A stretch of 64,000 bases of DNA from Rhizobium lentis (GTDB lineage Bacteria; Pseudomonadota; Alphaproteobacteria; Rhizobiales; Rhizobiaceae), in NCBI RefSeq assembly GCF_014200175.1, contig NZ_JACHBD010000005.1, forward strand, positions 62,001-126,000, written 5' to 3'. The notes beneath the pieces are model-generated. The model saw nothing but the letters and a program-made list of their open reading frames with translations. It had not been told where the DNA came from and searched no databases. Within the stretch, counting starts at the first letter, position 1; each line of letters opens with the position of its first letter. The position numbers and the translations under genes are program-made. Positions 55,548 through 63,399 of this stretch are shown one piece after another.

Positions 55548-55573
55548 GGTCGGCCGCTCGCCAGCGGCCGACC
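55548..55573. terminator. Strong stem-loop between convergent cobM and mocC-like genes
   Basis: GGTCGGCCGCT and AGCGGCCGACC form an 11-bp perfect stem around a CGCC loop, eight bases after the cobM stop. There is no T-run on either side. It may act as a two-way terminator or mRNA 3'-end protector. Confidence 0.5.
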
Positions 55574-55625
55574 ACATCGACAATCGTGGCGACGCTTCAT
55601 GACAGCGCCGCAGGTCTTTGCAGTC

Positions 55626-56438
55626 TTAAACCCGTGCGGTGAGATAATCCATGCTGGCGCGTAGCGCTGCAGCAGGGTCCTTGACGGCATGAACTTCGGC
55701 TGCGAAGGGCTCGAAGGAGAACGGACCCTTGTAGCCCGCCTGCAGCAGCGCCTTGATCTGCCCGGCATTGTCGAGCCGGTCGTTGCCATCGACGAGGACG
55801 CGGTGGGAATCGCGCATATCGGCAACCGACACAGAGGGGTCGCTGACGCCGGAAATGTGGACGAGCCCGGCAAGCTCCGGGAAGGTCGCCGCTTCGCCGG
55901 CAAGGTGATGGTGGAAGGTGTCGTGGACAAGCTTGAAGGTCGATTGCGCGTCGAGTTCCTTGATCGCCTCGGCCGCCTCGGTCTTCGAGCGCAGCGAGCA
56001 GATCTCGAAACCGAGGGGCTCGACGAGGCCGATGATGCCGGCTTCATCAAGCATCGGCTTCAACGCCGTCAGGGACTGGCGCAGATTGACCTGCCGTTCG
56101 CCATCGGCGCAGCCGGTGCCGTCGTTCTTCGGAACGAGGACGAGCGCCTTGGCGCCGCAGGCGCTAGCATAGTCGATCAGTTCCTGCGCTTCGGCAACCC
56201 GGGCTGCATTCCATTCGTTGAAGCGCTGCAGCGCATTGATCGAGATGATCGTCAGCCCGTGGCTCTCGGCGGCTTGCTTGATCGCCTCGGGTTTGGTGCC
56301 GTCGAGAATGGCGTTGCCGGAAAGGTCGTTGCGGATCTCAACCTCTCCGATGCCGAGCGACTTTGCCAGCGCGAAGAAATCATCGATGGCAAGCGACGGC
56401 GCGGCCATATGGTTGAGCGCAAAGCGGATGGAAGTCAT
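55626..56438 (-). CDS. mocC: TIM-barrel sugar isomerase/epimerase family protein, MocC-like
   Basis: 270 residues of the AP-endonuclease-2-type TIM barrel (IolE/MocC/hydroxypyruvate isomerase). It contains IGEVEIRNDL, ALVLVPKNDG, LVEPLGFEICSL (metal-ligand Glu), VHDTFHHHLAG (metal His residues) and FSFEPFAAEV (last Glu). I chose the ATG at 56438, which has a strong GAGGAGGA upstream, over a 39-codon extension. MocC is a rhizopine (inosamine) catabolism protein; the neighbouring mocDEF-like genes support the name, though an inositol-type isomerase is possible. Confidence 0.72.
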   Translation of the reverse strand: MTSIRFALNHMAAPSLAIDDFFALAKSLGIGEVEIRNDLSGNAILDGTKPEAIKQAAESHGLTIISINALQRFNEWNAARVAEAQELIDYASACGAKALVLVPKNDGTGCADGERQVNLRQSLTALKPMLDEAGIIGLVEPLGFEICSLRSKTEAAEAIKELDAQSTFKLVHDTFHHHLAGEAATFPELAGLVHISGVSDPSVSVADMRDSHRVLVDGNDRLDNAGQIKALLQAGYKGPFSFEPFAAEVHAVKDPAAALRASMDYLTARV

Positions 56439-56598
56439 GACGGATATATCCTCCTCGTCTCCGCATCGCGGCGGAGAAATCCTGTGAATGGGCGAGCGAA
56501 TCTCTATCGGAATCCGTGCGGCAATCCATACGCTATCGCCTGCTCCCGCTTTCATTGCTGAAAGAATTTCGAGGGCGATGATGGAATTCCATCACTCC

Positions 56599-57627
56599 TC
56601 AGATGTTTTCTGAAATGTAGATGTCGAATGGCAGGAAGGACTGGCCGGGAATGGCGGCCTCGCCGCGCTCGATGGCGCCGAGCATCAGTGACACCAGCTC
56701 CTTGCAAAGGGCGGGCAGGGGGGTCGCGATCACCATCGTGACGATATCGTCGGCGAGACCGGCCTTGCTGTCCGGCGTCAGTTCGTTGACCACCAGCGCG
56801 ACCCGGCCGCCGACGCCCTCTTCGCGGAATGCCGAGATCGCCCCCTCCATGCCGCCGCCGCAGACATAGAGGCCGACGAGGTCGGAATGCTTCTGCAGAA
56901 GCGTCAGCGTCGCCTCGTGGGTGATTTCTGCGGTTTCGAGATTGATCAGCGTGTCGACGACGTCGAATTCCGGCGCATTCTCGCGAAAATAGGAACGGAA
57001 GCCAATCTCCCTGAGTTCATGGCCGTGAAAGCGGTGACTGCCGACGAAACAGGCAACCTTGCCGGGTTTGTGCGCCGTGCGGGCGATCGTCCAAGCAGCG
57101 GTTCGCCCGACCTTGCGGTTGTTGACGCCGACATAGGCGTCGCGCACGCCCGTGGCGAGATCGGAGAGCACCGAGAACACCGGGATGCCCCGCTCCTTCA
57201 ACTCCTCGACCGCCGTCGTCACCGCGGGATAGTCCGGCCCGACGACGGCAACCGCCTGGTTCCGGGCGGCAAAGCCTTTGATCTTCTCGATGATGGCGGC
57301 CGGGGTGGCCGCTGAGGGATAATCGATCTGGATCTGCAGGCGGGCGGTGGTCACGTTGCGCGCCGCTGCCTCGATTTCGCGAGCGAAGGCCTGATAGAAG
57401 GGCTGCATCGGCTTCTGCAGCAGGAAGGCCAGCCTGTATTGCGGCAGATCCTCGAAGACACGCTGCCGGATGAGGCCGACGGCATGGTAGCCGATCGCCT
57501 GGGCCGCGTCATAAACCCGCCGCGCCGTTTCCTCCCGCACGCGGTGGCGGCCGTTGAGAACCCGGTCGACGGTGGCAACACTGACGCCCGAGGCGCGGGC
57601 GAGATCGGAGATGGTGGGACGGCGCAT
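56599..57627 (-). CDS. LacI-family transcriptional regulator
   Basis: 342 residues. The N-terminal helix-turn-helix and hinge are typical (ISDLARASGVSVATVDRVLN, then GRHRVREETARRV). The periplasmic-binding-protein-like sensor domain runs from about residue 65, with a late LVVNELTPDSKAG segment. I chose the ATG at 57627, with AGGA eight bases upstream, over a TTG at 57648. It is divergent from the mocD-like gene and precedes the mocC-like gene on its own strand, so it probably controls both through the 131-bp spacer. The effector is likely a sugar or cyclitol. Confidence 0.85.
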   Translation of the reverse strand: MRRPTISDLARASGVSVATVDRVLNGRHRVREETARRVYDAAQAIGYHAVGLIRQRVFEDLPQYRLAFLLQKPMQPFYQAFAREIEAAARNVTTARLQIQIDYPSAATPAAIIEKIKGFAARNQAVAVVGPDYPAVTTAVEELKERGIPVFSVLSDLATGVRDAYVGVNNRKVGRTAAWTIARTAHKPGKVACFVGSHRFHGHELREIGFRSYFRENAPEFDVVDTLINLETAEITHEATLTLLQKHSDLVGLYVCGGGMEGAISAFREEGVGGRVALVVNELTPDSKAGLADDIVTMVIATPLPALCKELVSLMLGAIERGEAAIPGQSFLPFDIYISENI

Positions 57628-57677
57628 GAACGTTCCTGATAGATGCAATCACGGATGCAAGCCAATTATGATGGCTT

Positions 57678-57694
57678 TTGATAGATTGTATCAA
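57678..57694. promoter_or_regulatory. Candidate LacI-type operator between regulator and mocD
   Basis: TTGATA-GATTG-TATCAA is an inverted repeat with 6-bp arms and a 5-bp spacer. A direct repeat GATGCAA also occurs nearby (57642-57648 and 57654-57660). Either could be bound by the LacI regulator. Confidence 0.4.
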
Positions 57695-57758
57695 GCCTGC
57701 ATTGAGGGCCCGCCAAAGTCAACCTATTCTGATCGGCAAGGGCAACGGGAGGCAGATA

Positions 57759-58847
57759 ATGGCGACCCAGGCAAAGAAACGCGACTACGACCTGCTCGGC
57801 GAAAGCGGCCGCACCGCCGTCGAGACGGGGCTGGCGGCAGCGCAATGGTACCACACCGATATTCCGCGCAAGGAGATGAAGGCGCTGATGCAGCGCTCGG
57901 ATGCGCCGGCGATCCGTGACACGGTCATCTGGCTCGGCAGCATGGCCGTTCTTGCCAGGCTCGGCATCTATTTCTGGGGTTCGTGGATCGCCGTGCCCTT
58001 CTTCCTCGCCTATGGCGTGCTCTACGGCTCGGCCTCCGACAGCCGCTGGCACGAATGCGGTCACGGCACCGCTTTCAAGACTCGCTGGATGAACGACGTC
58101 GTCTACCAGATCGCCTGCTTCATGATCATGCGCAATCCGGTGACCTGGCGCTGGAGCCATGCGCGCCATCACACCGATACCGTCATCGTCGGCCGCGATC
58201 CGGAAATCGCTGTGATGCGGCCACCGGACCTCCTCCGGCTGATTCTCAATTTCTTCGGCATCCTCGACGTCTGGCATGCGATGATCGACATGCTGCGCAA
58301 CGCCTTCGGTATCATCAGCGCGGCCGAGAAAACCTTCATTCCCGAAATGGAACAGCCCAAAGCGATCCGCATCGCCCGCATCTGGCTGGCGATCTATCTT
58401 GCGACCGTCGCCGTTGCAGTCGCCACGGGCTCGATCCTGCCGCTGATGCTGATCGGCCTGCCGCGTCTCTACGGCGGCTGGCATCATGTGCTGACCGGGC
58501 TCCTGCAGCATGGTGGGCTTGCCGACAACGTCATTGATCACCGGCTGAACAGCCGCACCGTCTATATGAACCCCATCAGCCGTTTCATCTACTGGAACAT
58601 GAATTACCACGTCGAACATCACATGTTCCCGATGGTGCCCTATCACGCGCTGCCGAAGCTGCACGCGATGATCAAGCACGACCTGCCGGCGCCGAACCGA
58701 TCGATCTGGTCGGGCTACCGTGAGATGATTCCGGCTTTCCTGCGGCAGCTGCGCAACGAGGATTATTTCCTGAAGCGGGAACTGCCGGCCACCGCGCGGC
58801 CCTACCGCGAGGAATTCCACAGCGAACTCGCCCCGGCGGCGCAATAA
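57759..58847 (+). CDS. mocD: Membrane di-iron oxygenase/desaturase (MocD-like)
   Basis: 362 residues of the fatty-acid-desaturase/hydrocarbon-oxygenase superfamily. The three His boxes are present: HECGH, HARHH (in WSHARHHTDT) and HVEHH (in NYHVEHHMFP), with four membrane segments between them. These ligands hold a di-iron centre that activates oxygen at the inner membrane. The ATG at 57759 has GGGAGG just upstream. A Rieske ferredoxin and a reductase gene follow, matching the rhizobial mocDEF order linked to rhizopine use. The actual substrate here is unknown. Confidence 0.78.
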   Translation: MATQAKKRDYDLLGESGRTAVETGLAAAQWYHTDIPRKEMKALMQRSDAPAIRDTVIWLGSMAVLARLGIYFWGSWIAVPFFLAYGVLYGSASDSRWHECGHGTAFKTRWMNDVVYQIACFMIMRNPVTWRWSHARHHTDTVIVGRDPEIAVMRPPDLLRLILNFFGILDVWHAMIDMLRNAFGIISAAEKTFIPEMEQPKAIRIARIWLAIYLATVAVAVATGSILPLMLIGLPRLYGGWHHVLTGLLQHGGLADNVIDHRLNSRTVYMNPISRFIYWNMNYHVEHHMFPMVPYHALPKLHAMIKHDLPAPNRSIWSGYREMIPAFLRQLRNEDYFLKRELPATARPYREEFHSELAPAAQ

Positions 58848-58869
58848 TGACAATCGACGGAGGTTAAAG

Positions 58870-59184
58870 ATGAGCGGAAACTGGATCGAAGTCTGCGGCA
58901 AGGACGAGATAGACGAAGAGGATGTCATCCGCTTCGATCATGGCGGGCGCACCTTCGCGGTCTACCGCAGCCCCGACGACGCGTTCTTCGCGACCGACGG
59001 GCTCTGCACGCATGAACATATCCATCTCGCCAACGGGCTTGTCATGGATGAGATCATCGAATGTCCGAAACATAACGGCCGCTTCAACTACAAGACCGGC
59101 GAAGCCAAGGGCGCCCCGGTCTGCGTCAATCTGAAGACCTATCCGGTCAAGGTCGAAGGCGACACCGTCTTCATCGCCCTATAA
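58870..59184 (+). CDS. mocE: Rieske-type ferredoxin (MocE-like)
   Basis: 104 residues, all Rieske ferredoxin. The cluster ligands are in CTHEHIHLANG (CxH) and ECPKHNGRFN (CxxH). It would carry electrons from the adjacent reductase to the membrane oxygenase. GGAGG lies just before the ATG; it starts 22 bp after mocD and ends 10 bp before mocF. Confidence 0.85.
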   Translation: MSGNWIEVCGKDEIDEEDVIRFDHGGRTFAVYRSPDDAFFATDGLCTHEHIHLANGLVMDEIIECPKHNGRFNYKTGEAKGAPVCVNLKTYPVKVEGDTVFIAL

Positions 59185-59194
59185 GGAGGCGGAC

Positions 59195-60418
59195 GTGGCT
59201 CATTTCGTCATCCTGGGTGCGGGCGAATGCGGTGCCCGCGCCGCTTTCGCCTTGCGGGAAAAGGGTTTTGACGGCGAAATAACGCTTGTCGGAGCCGAAC
59301 CCCTCCACCCCTATGAGCGGCCGCCGCTTTCGAAGGCGGGTTCCGATGCGAGCGATCCGAAATTCATCGTTGCTGCGGAAAAATACGCCGAAAACCGCAT
59401 CCGGCTCCTGACCGGTCTGGAAGCCACGGACTTCGATCCCGCCTCCAAGACCGTCACGTTTTCCAATGGCACTGCGCTTCGCTACGACAAGCTGCTGCTG
59501 GCGACGGGCGCAGCCGCACGATCGTTCCCCGGCGCCCCGCAGGGCAGTCCACATATCCGCGCGCTTCGGACCCATGACGATGCGGCGGCGCTGCGCGAGG
59601 CCATGAAAGCAGGACGGCATATCGCCATCATCGGCGGCGGCTTCATCGGCCTGGAGCTTGCGGCGACGGCGCGCCTCCTCGCCGCGAAGGTCACCGTCAT
59701 CGAGGGGCTGGAACGGGTCCTGAAGCGCGGCGTGCCGGAGGAGATCGCTCATCTGCTCACCGAGCGCCACCACGCCGAAGGCGTCGATATTCGCTGCGGC
59801 GTCTCCATCGAAGCGCTGACGGCGGAAGGCGGGAAAGCCCGCATCCGATTGTCGAGCGGCGAGGTGATCGAAGCCGATCTTGCTCTCGTCGGCATCGGCG
59901 CGCGGCCGAATGTCGAGATCGCGCAAAGGGCGGGGCTGACGATCGAAAACGGCATTGCCGTCGACAGCTACCTCCGGACCTCGGCGCCTGACGTTTTTGC
60001 GGCCGGCGACTGCTGCTCCTTCCCGCTGCCGATCTATGGCGACCGGCGGGTGCGGCTCGAATCCTGGCGTAATGCCCAGGAGCAGGGCACATTGGCCGCG
60101 GCCAACATGCTCGGCCGCGACGAAGCCGTTTCATCGGTGCCGTGGTTCTGGTCGGATCAATACGACATGACGCTGCAGATTGCTGGCCTTGCCGAAGGGG
60201 CGGTCCTGCATCTGCGCCGCGACCTCGGGCCAGACGCCTTCATTCTCTTCCACCTCGGCGCCGATGGACGGTTGATCGCCGCCAGCGGCATCGGCCCGGG
60301 CAATGCGGTAGCGCGCGACATCAGGCTTGCGGAAATGCTGATCGCCGCACGCGCCCAGCCAGACCCGTCGGCGCTGACAGCCGCCGACGTCAAGCTGAAA
60401 TCCCTTCTGGCCGCCTGA
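59195..60418 (+). CDS. mocF: FAD-dependent ferredoxin reductase (MocF-like)
   Basis: 407 residues of the class of NADH-dependent ferredoxin reductases that serve oxygenases. It has the FAD-binding start FVILGAGECGARAAFAL, the NAD-binding IAIIGGGFIGLELAATA and VFAAGDCCSF near the C-terminal FAD contact. It starts with GTG after a strong AAGGAGG. It should pass electrons from NADH to the MocE-like ferredoxin. The order oxygenase-ferredoxin-reductase forms a complete electron chain. Confidence 0.85.
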   Translation: MAHFVILGAGECGARAAFALREKGFDGEITLVGAEPLHPYERPPLSKAGSDASDPKFIVAAEKYAENRIRLLTGLEATDFDPASKTVTFSNGTALRYDKLLLATGAAARSFPGAPQGSPHIRALRTHDDAAALREAMKAGRHIAIIGGGFIGLELAATARLLAAKVTVIEGLERVLKRGVPEEIAHLLTERHHAEGVDIRCGVSIEALTAEGGKARIRLSSGEVIEADLALVGIGARPNVEIAQRAGLTIENGIAVDSYLRTSAPDVFAAGDCCSFPLPIYGDRRVRLESWRNAQEQGTLAAANMLGRDEAVSSVPWFWSDQYDMTLQIAGLAEGAVLHLRRDLGPDAFILFHLGADGRLIAASGIGPGNAVARDIRLAEMLIAARAQPDPSALTAADVKLKSLLAA

Positions 60419-60445
60419 GCCGGTCCGACATTTTCAAAGGAATTG

Positions 60446-61258
60446 ATGATGAAAAAACATAAGCGTGCAACCGTCGCCGATCTGCTTTCGGAAAAAGGCA
60501 AGCGTCAGCTGACCATGCTGCGAGTCACCTCGCTGGAAGAGGCGGAAGCCGCCGAAAAAGCGGGGATCGACATCGTTTCGGTGCCGCCATCGCTGCTCGG
60601 TCCGGTCTTTCGCGAGATCGCTCCCACGCCCTTTGCCATTCCGGGGCTCGAATATGGCGATCATGTTTCGGCCGAAGACTATCTGCGCGCCGCCTTTGCG
60701 GCGCTGAAGGCCGGCGGCGATGCCGTCTATTGCGCCGCCAGCCTGCAGATCGTCCGGCGCCTGCGCGATGAGGGCATTCCCGTTTGCGGCCATCTCGGCC
60801 TGATCCCGTCGAAGGCGACCTGGACCGGCGGCTTCCGCGCCGTCGGCAAGACGGCGGCAAGCGCGGCCGAAATCTGGCGGCAAACCAAGGCGCTTGAAGA
60901 GGCCGGCGCCTTCGCCGCCGAAATCGAAGTCGTGCCGGGAGACGTCGCTGCCGCCATCAGCAGCAATACCTCGATGCTGATGATCTCGATGGGGGCGGGC
61001 AGTGGCTGCGACGCCCAATATCTCTTCGCTGACGACGTGCTTGGCGCCAATCGCGACCACTATCCGCGCCATGCCAAGGTCTACCGCAACTTCGCCGCCG
61101 AACATGACCGGCTGCAGCGCGAACGCATCGCCGCCTTCACCGAATTCGCCGATGACGTCAGGTCCGGAGCCTATCCGGAGAAGCGCCATCTCGTCGGTAT
61201 TGATGAAAGCGAATTAAAGGCTTTCCTGGATCGGCTGGCTGTCGAGACGGGGGAATAG
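60446..61258 (+). CDS. PanB-family (ketopantoate hydroxymethyltransferase-like) protein
   Basis: 270 residues of the PanB TIM-barrel family: GHLGLIPSKATWTGGFRAVG, ALEEAGAFAAEIEVVP and MGAGSGCDAQYLFADDVLG line up with the PanB stretches GHiGLtPQ, LEeAGaF and IGAGxxcDGQvLV. Differences such as Ala for Gly in CDAQ and Ser-Lys for Gln in LIPSK suggest a changed substrate. It lies 27 bp after the mocF-like gene, so it may act in the same catabolic route, adding or removing a one-carbon unit; a back-up PanB is possible. Starts at 60443 and 60449 are also possible. Confidence 0.72.
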   Translation: MMKKHKRATVADLLSEKGKRQLTMLRVTSLEEAEAAEKAGIDIVSVPPSLLGPVFREIAPTPFAIPGLEYGDHVSAEDYLRAAFAALKAGGDAVYCAASLQIVRRLRDEGIPVCGHLGLIPSKATWTGGFRAVGKTAASAAEIWRQTKALEEAGAFAAEIEVVPGDVAAAISSNTSMLMISMGAGSGCDAQYLFADDVLGANRDHYPRHAKVYRNFAAEHDRLQRERIAAFTEFADDVRSGAYPEKRHLVGIDESELKAFLDRLAVETGE

Positions 61259-61368
61259 CTGAGGCCGATGGCGGCTATTCTTTGCCTTCGCTTACGCGCA
61301 TTCGCAGGAGCGCCCGCGACGAACGCCTTGAGCGCACGCAAAAGGCATCTTCACGGGAGACCAGAGAG

Positions 61369-62358
61369 ATGTGGAAGGCCCGCGAAGTAGCTTCCTCTCC
61401 ATTGGCTTCCGTCCCCGCCTGTGTCAGGAATGCCCATTCGGAACGGAGTATTCGATCCCCTGTGACGATCGGCTTTGCGCATGCGGAATTGATTGCGGTG
61501 CTCGTCGCGGTGACGGGGGATGAGCCGCGTGTGATGACGATCCGTTCCGGCAATGCGCTGCCGTCCGGCCCCTTCGAAATGGGCCATCGCACCCTGCAAT
61601 CGGGCTTGCGCGAATGGGTCCAGGAGCAGACGGAACACCCGGTCGGCTATCTCGAGCAGCTCTATACCTTCGCCGACCGCGACCGGAACAACGATATTCC
61701 CGGCGGCCGGACGATCTCGATCAGCTATCTCGGCCTCGTCAACGAGCAGGCAGGCGCCGGCCGGCCGGGCTGGCACGGCTGGTACGACTATTTCCCATGG
61801 GAAGACCATCGCCACGGCCGGCCGGCTGTGCTCGACGAGATCGTAGCGCGCCTCAGGGGCTGGGCGGATGCCGATCCGGCCCGGCGTGATCACCGCCGTC
61901 GCCGCGCCGATTTCACCTTCGGCCTCGATGGCGGCGGCTGGAACGAGGATCTGGCGCTGCAACGCTACGAACTGCTCTATGAAGCCGGGCTCGTGGCCGA
62001 AGCCGGATGTGCTGGTGAAGCCAATCTCGGCCGGGCGATGTTTGCCGATCACCGCCGCATTCTCGCGACCGGGATCGCCAGGCTGCGCGCCAAGATCAAA
62101 TACCGCCCCGTGGTCTTCGAGCTGATGCCGGAGAGTTTCACGCTCCTGCGGCTGCAGCGCACCATCGAGGCACTCGCCGGGCTGACGTTGCACAAGCAGA
62201 ATTTTCGCCGCCTGATTGAACAGCAGGAGCTGGTCGAGGAGACCGGCGGCACGGAGAGCGAAACCGGCGGCCGCCCGGCCAAGCTTTTCCGCTTCCGCCA
62301 CACCGTGCTCGAGGAACGGGCGCTCGCCGGAACGAAATTACCGCTCTCCCGCAATTGA
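61369..62358 (+). CDS. nadQ: NadQ/NrtR-type Nudix-related repressor of NAD biosynthesis
   Basis: About 329 residues. The N-terminal Nudix-like domain has LQSGLREWVQEQTEHPVGYL and QLYTFADRDRN, the degenerate Nudix box of NrtR/COG4111 proteins, so hydrolase activity is unlikely. The C-terminal winged helix has FTLLRLQRTIEALAGLTLHK, then NFRRLIEQQELV. In alphaproteobacteria, NadQ represses nadABC. Two TATGCTC-type palindromes lie just downstream, before nadA. The start is uncertain; the ATG at 61369 is chosen because it follows purine-rich sequence, but a later start is possible. Confidence 0.8.
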   Translation: MWKAREVASSPLASVPACVRNAHSERSIRSPVTIGFAHAELIAVLVAVTGDEPRVMTIRSGNALPSGPFEMGHRTLQSGLREWVQEQTEHPVGYLEQLYTFADRDRNNDIPGGRTISISYLGLVNEQAGAGRPGWHGWYDYFPWEDHRHGRPAVLDEIVARLRGWADADPARRDHRRRRADFTFGLDGGGWNEDLALQRYELLYEAGLVAEAGCAGEANLGRAMFADHRRILATGIARLRAKIKYRPVVFELMPESFTLLRLQRTIEALAGLTLHKQNFRRLIEQQELVEETGGTESETGGRPAKLFRFRHTVLEERALAGTKLPLSRN

Positions 62359-62360
62359 CA

Positions 62361-62379
62361 TATGCTCAGAACGAGAATA
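62361..62379. promoter_or_regulatory. NadQ-type operator, first copy
   Basis: TATGCTC-AGAAC-GAGAATA has 7-bp arms around 5 bp, with one mismatch from perfect symmetry. It lies 34 bp (centre to centre) before the second copy, right after the nadQ stop. Confidence 0.65.
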
Positions 62380-62394
62380 TCTCTTTGCCCAAGA

Positions 62395-62413
62395 TATGCT
62401 CAAATAGAGCATA
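62395..62413. promoter_or_regulatory. NadQ-type operator, second copy
   Basis: TATGCTC-AAATA-GAGCATA is perfectly symmetrical and ends 14 bp before the nadA ATG, so a bound protein would block transcription. The motif fits what I recall of NadQ sites in Rhizobiales. Confidence 0.75.
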
Positions 62414-62427
62414 ATTAGGAGCCGGCC

Positions 62428-63399
62428 ATGAATCACCCTGTTTCCGCATTCTCACTCTATGAGCGCGTCAGCCGCGTCATTCCCAAAGCCGAATGGATGA
62501 TGTTCGAAAATGACGTCGACGCCATTCTGGAACTCAAGCGTCGCCGCAACGCCGTCATCCTCGCGCATAATTACCAGACGCCGGAGATCTTTCACGGCGT
62601 GGCCGATATCGTCGGCGACAGCCTGGCGCTCGCCCGCAAGGCGATCGAGGTCGATGCCGACGTGATCGTGCTCGCCGGCGTGCACTTCATGGCCGAGACC
62701 GCCAAACTGTTGAACCCTGAGAAAACCGTGCTGATTCCGGATCTCGGCGCCGGCTGCTCGCTGGCGGATTCGATCACACCGGAGGATATCGCGCTGTTGC
62801 GCCAGGCCCATCCCGGCGTGCCCGTCGTCACCTATGTCAACACTTCGGCCGCGGTGAAGGCCGCTTCCGATATCTGCTGCACCTCGGGCAATGCCAAACA
62901 GGTGGTGGAATCACTCGGCGTGCCGAAGGTGCTGATGATCCCGGACGAATATCTGGCGCGCAATGTCGCCCGCGAGACCGCTGTCGAGATCATCGCCTGG
63001 CACGGCCATTGCGAGGTGCATGAACTTTTCACCGCCGACGATGTGAGGCAGCTGCGCGAAAACCATCCCGGCGTGACAGTGCTCGCCCATCCGGAATGCC
63101 CGCCCGACGTCGTGGCCGAGGCCGATTTCGCCGGCTCCACGGCCGTGATGTCCGATTATGTCGGCAGGCAGAAGCCGGCGCGCGTGGTGCTGCTGACAGA
63201 ATGCTCGATGAGCGACAACGTCGCCGTGCACCATCCGGACGTCGAGTTCATTCGTCCCTGCAATCTCTGCCCGCATATGAAGCGGATCACGCTCGCCAAT
63301 ATCCGCGCGGCGCTTGAGGAAAACCGCCATGAAGTGACGGTCGATCCGGCAATCGCGGCAGCGGCGCGGCGCGCCGTCGAAAGGATGCTGGCGATATGA
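62428..63399 (+). CDS. nadA: Quinolinate synthase NadA
   Basis: 323 residues. NadA hallmarks: [20 protein letters not shown] near the N-terminus and three conserved cluster cysteines in [16 protein letters not shown] and NLCPHMK, holding the 4Fe-4S centre that condenses iminoaspartate with dihydroxyacetone phosphate. AGGAG lies before the ATG. It is first in the nadA-nadB(-nadC) operon; the stop overlaps the nadB start by 4 bp. Confidence 0.95.
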   Translation: MNHPVSAFSLYERVSRVIPKAEWMMFENDVDAILELKRRRNAVILAHNYQTPEIFHGVADIVGDSLALARKAIEVDADVIVLAGVHFMAETAKLLNPEKTVLIPDLGAGCSLADSITPEDIALLRQAHPGVPVVTYVNTSAAVKAASDICCTSGNAKQVVESLGVPKVLMIPDEYLARNVARETAVEIIAWHGHCEVHELFTADDVRQLRENHPGVTVLAHPECPPDVVAEADFAGSTAVMSDYVGRQKPARVVLLTECSMSDNVAVHHPDVEFIRPCNLCPHMKRITLANIRAALEENRHEVTVDPAIAAAARRAVERMLAI

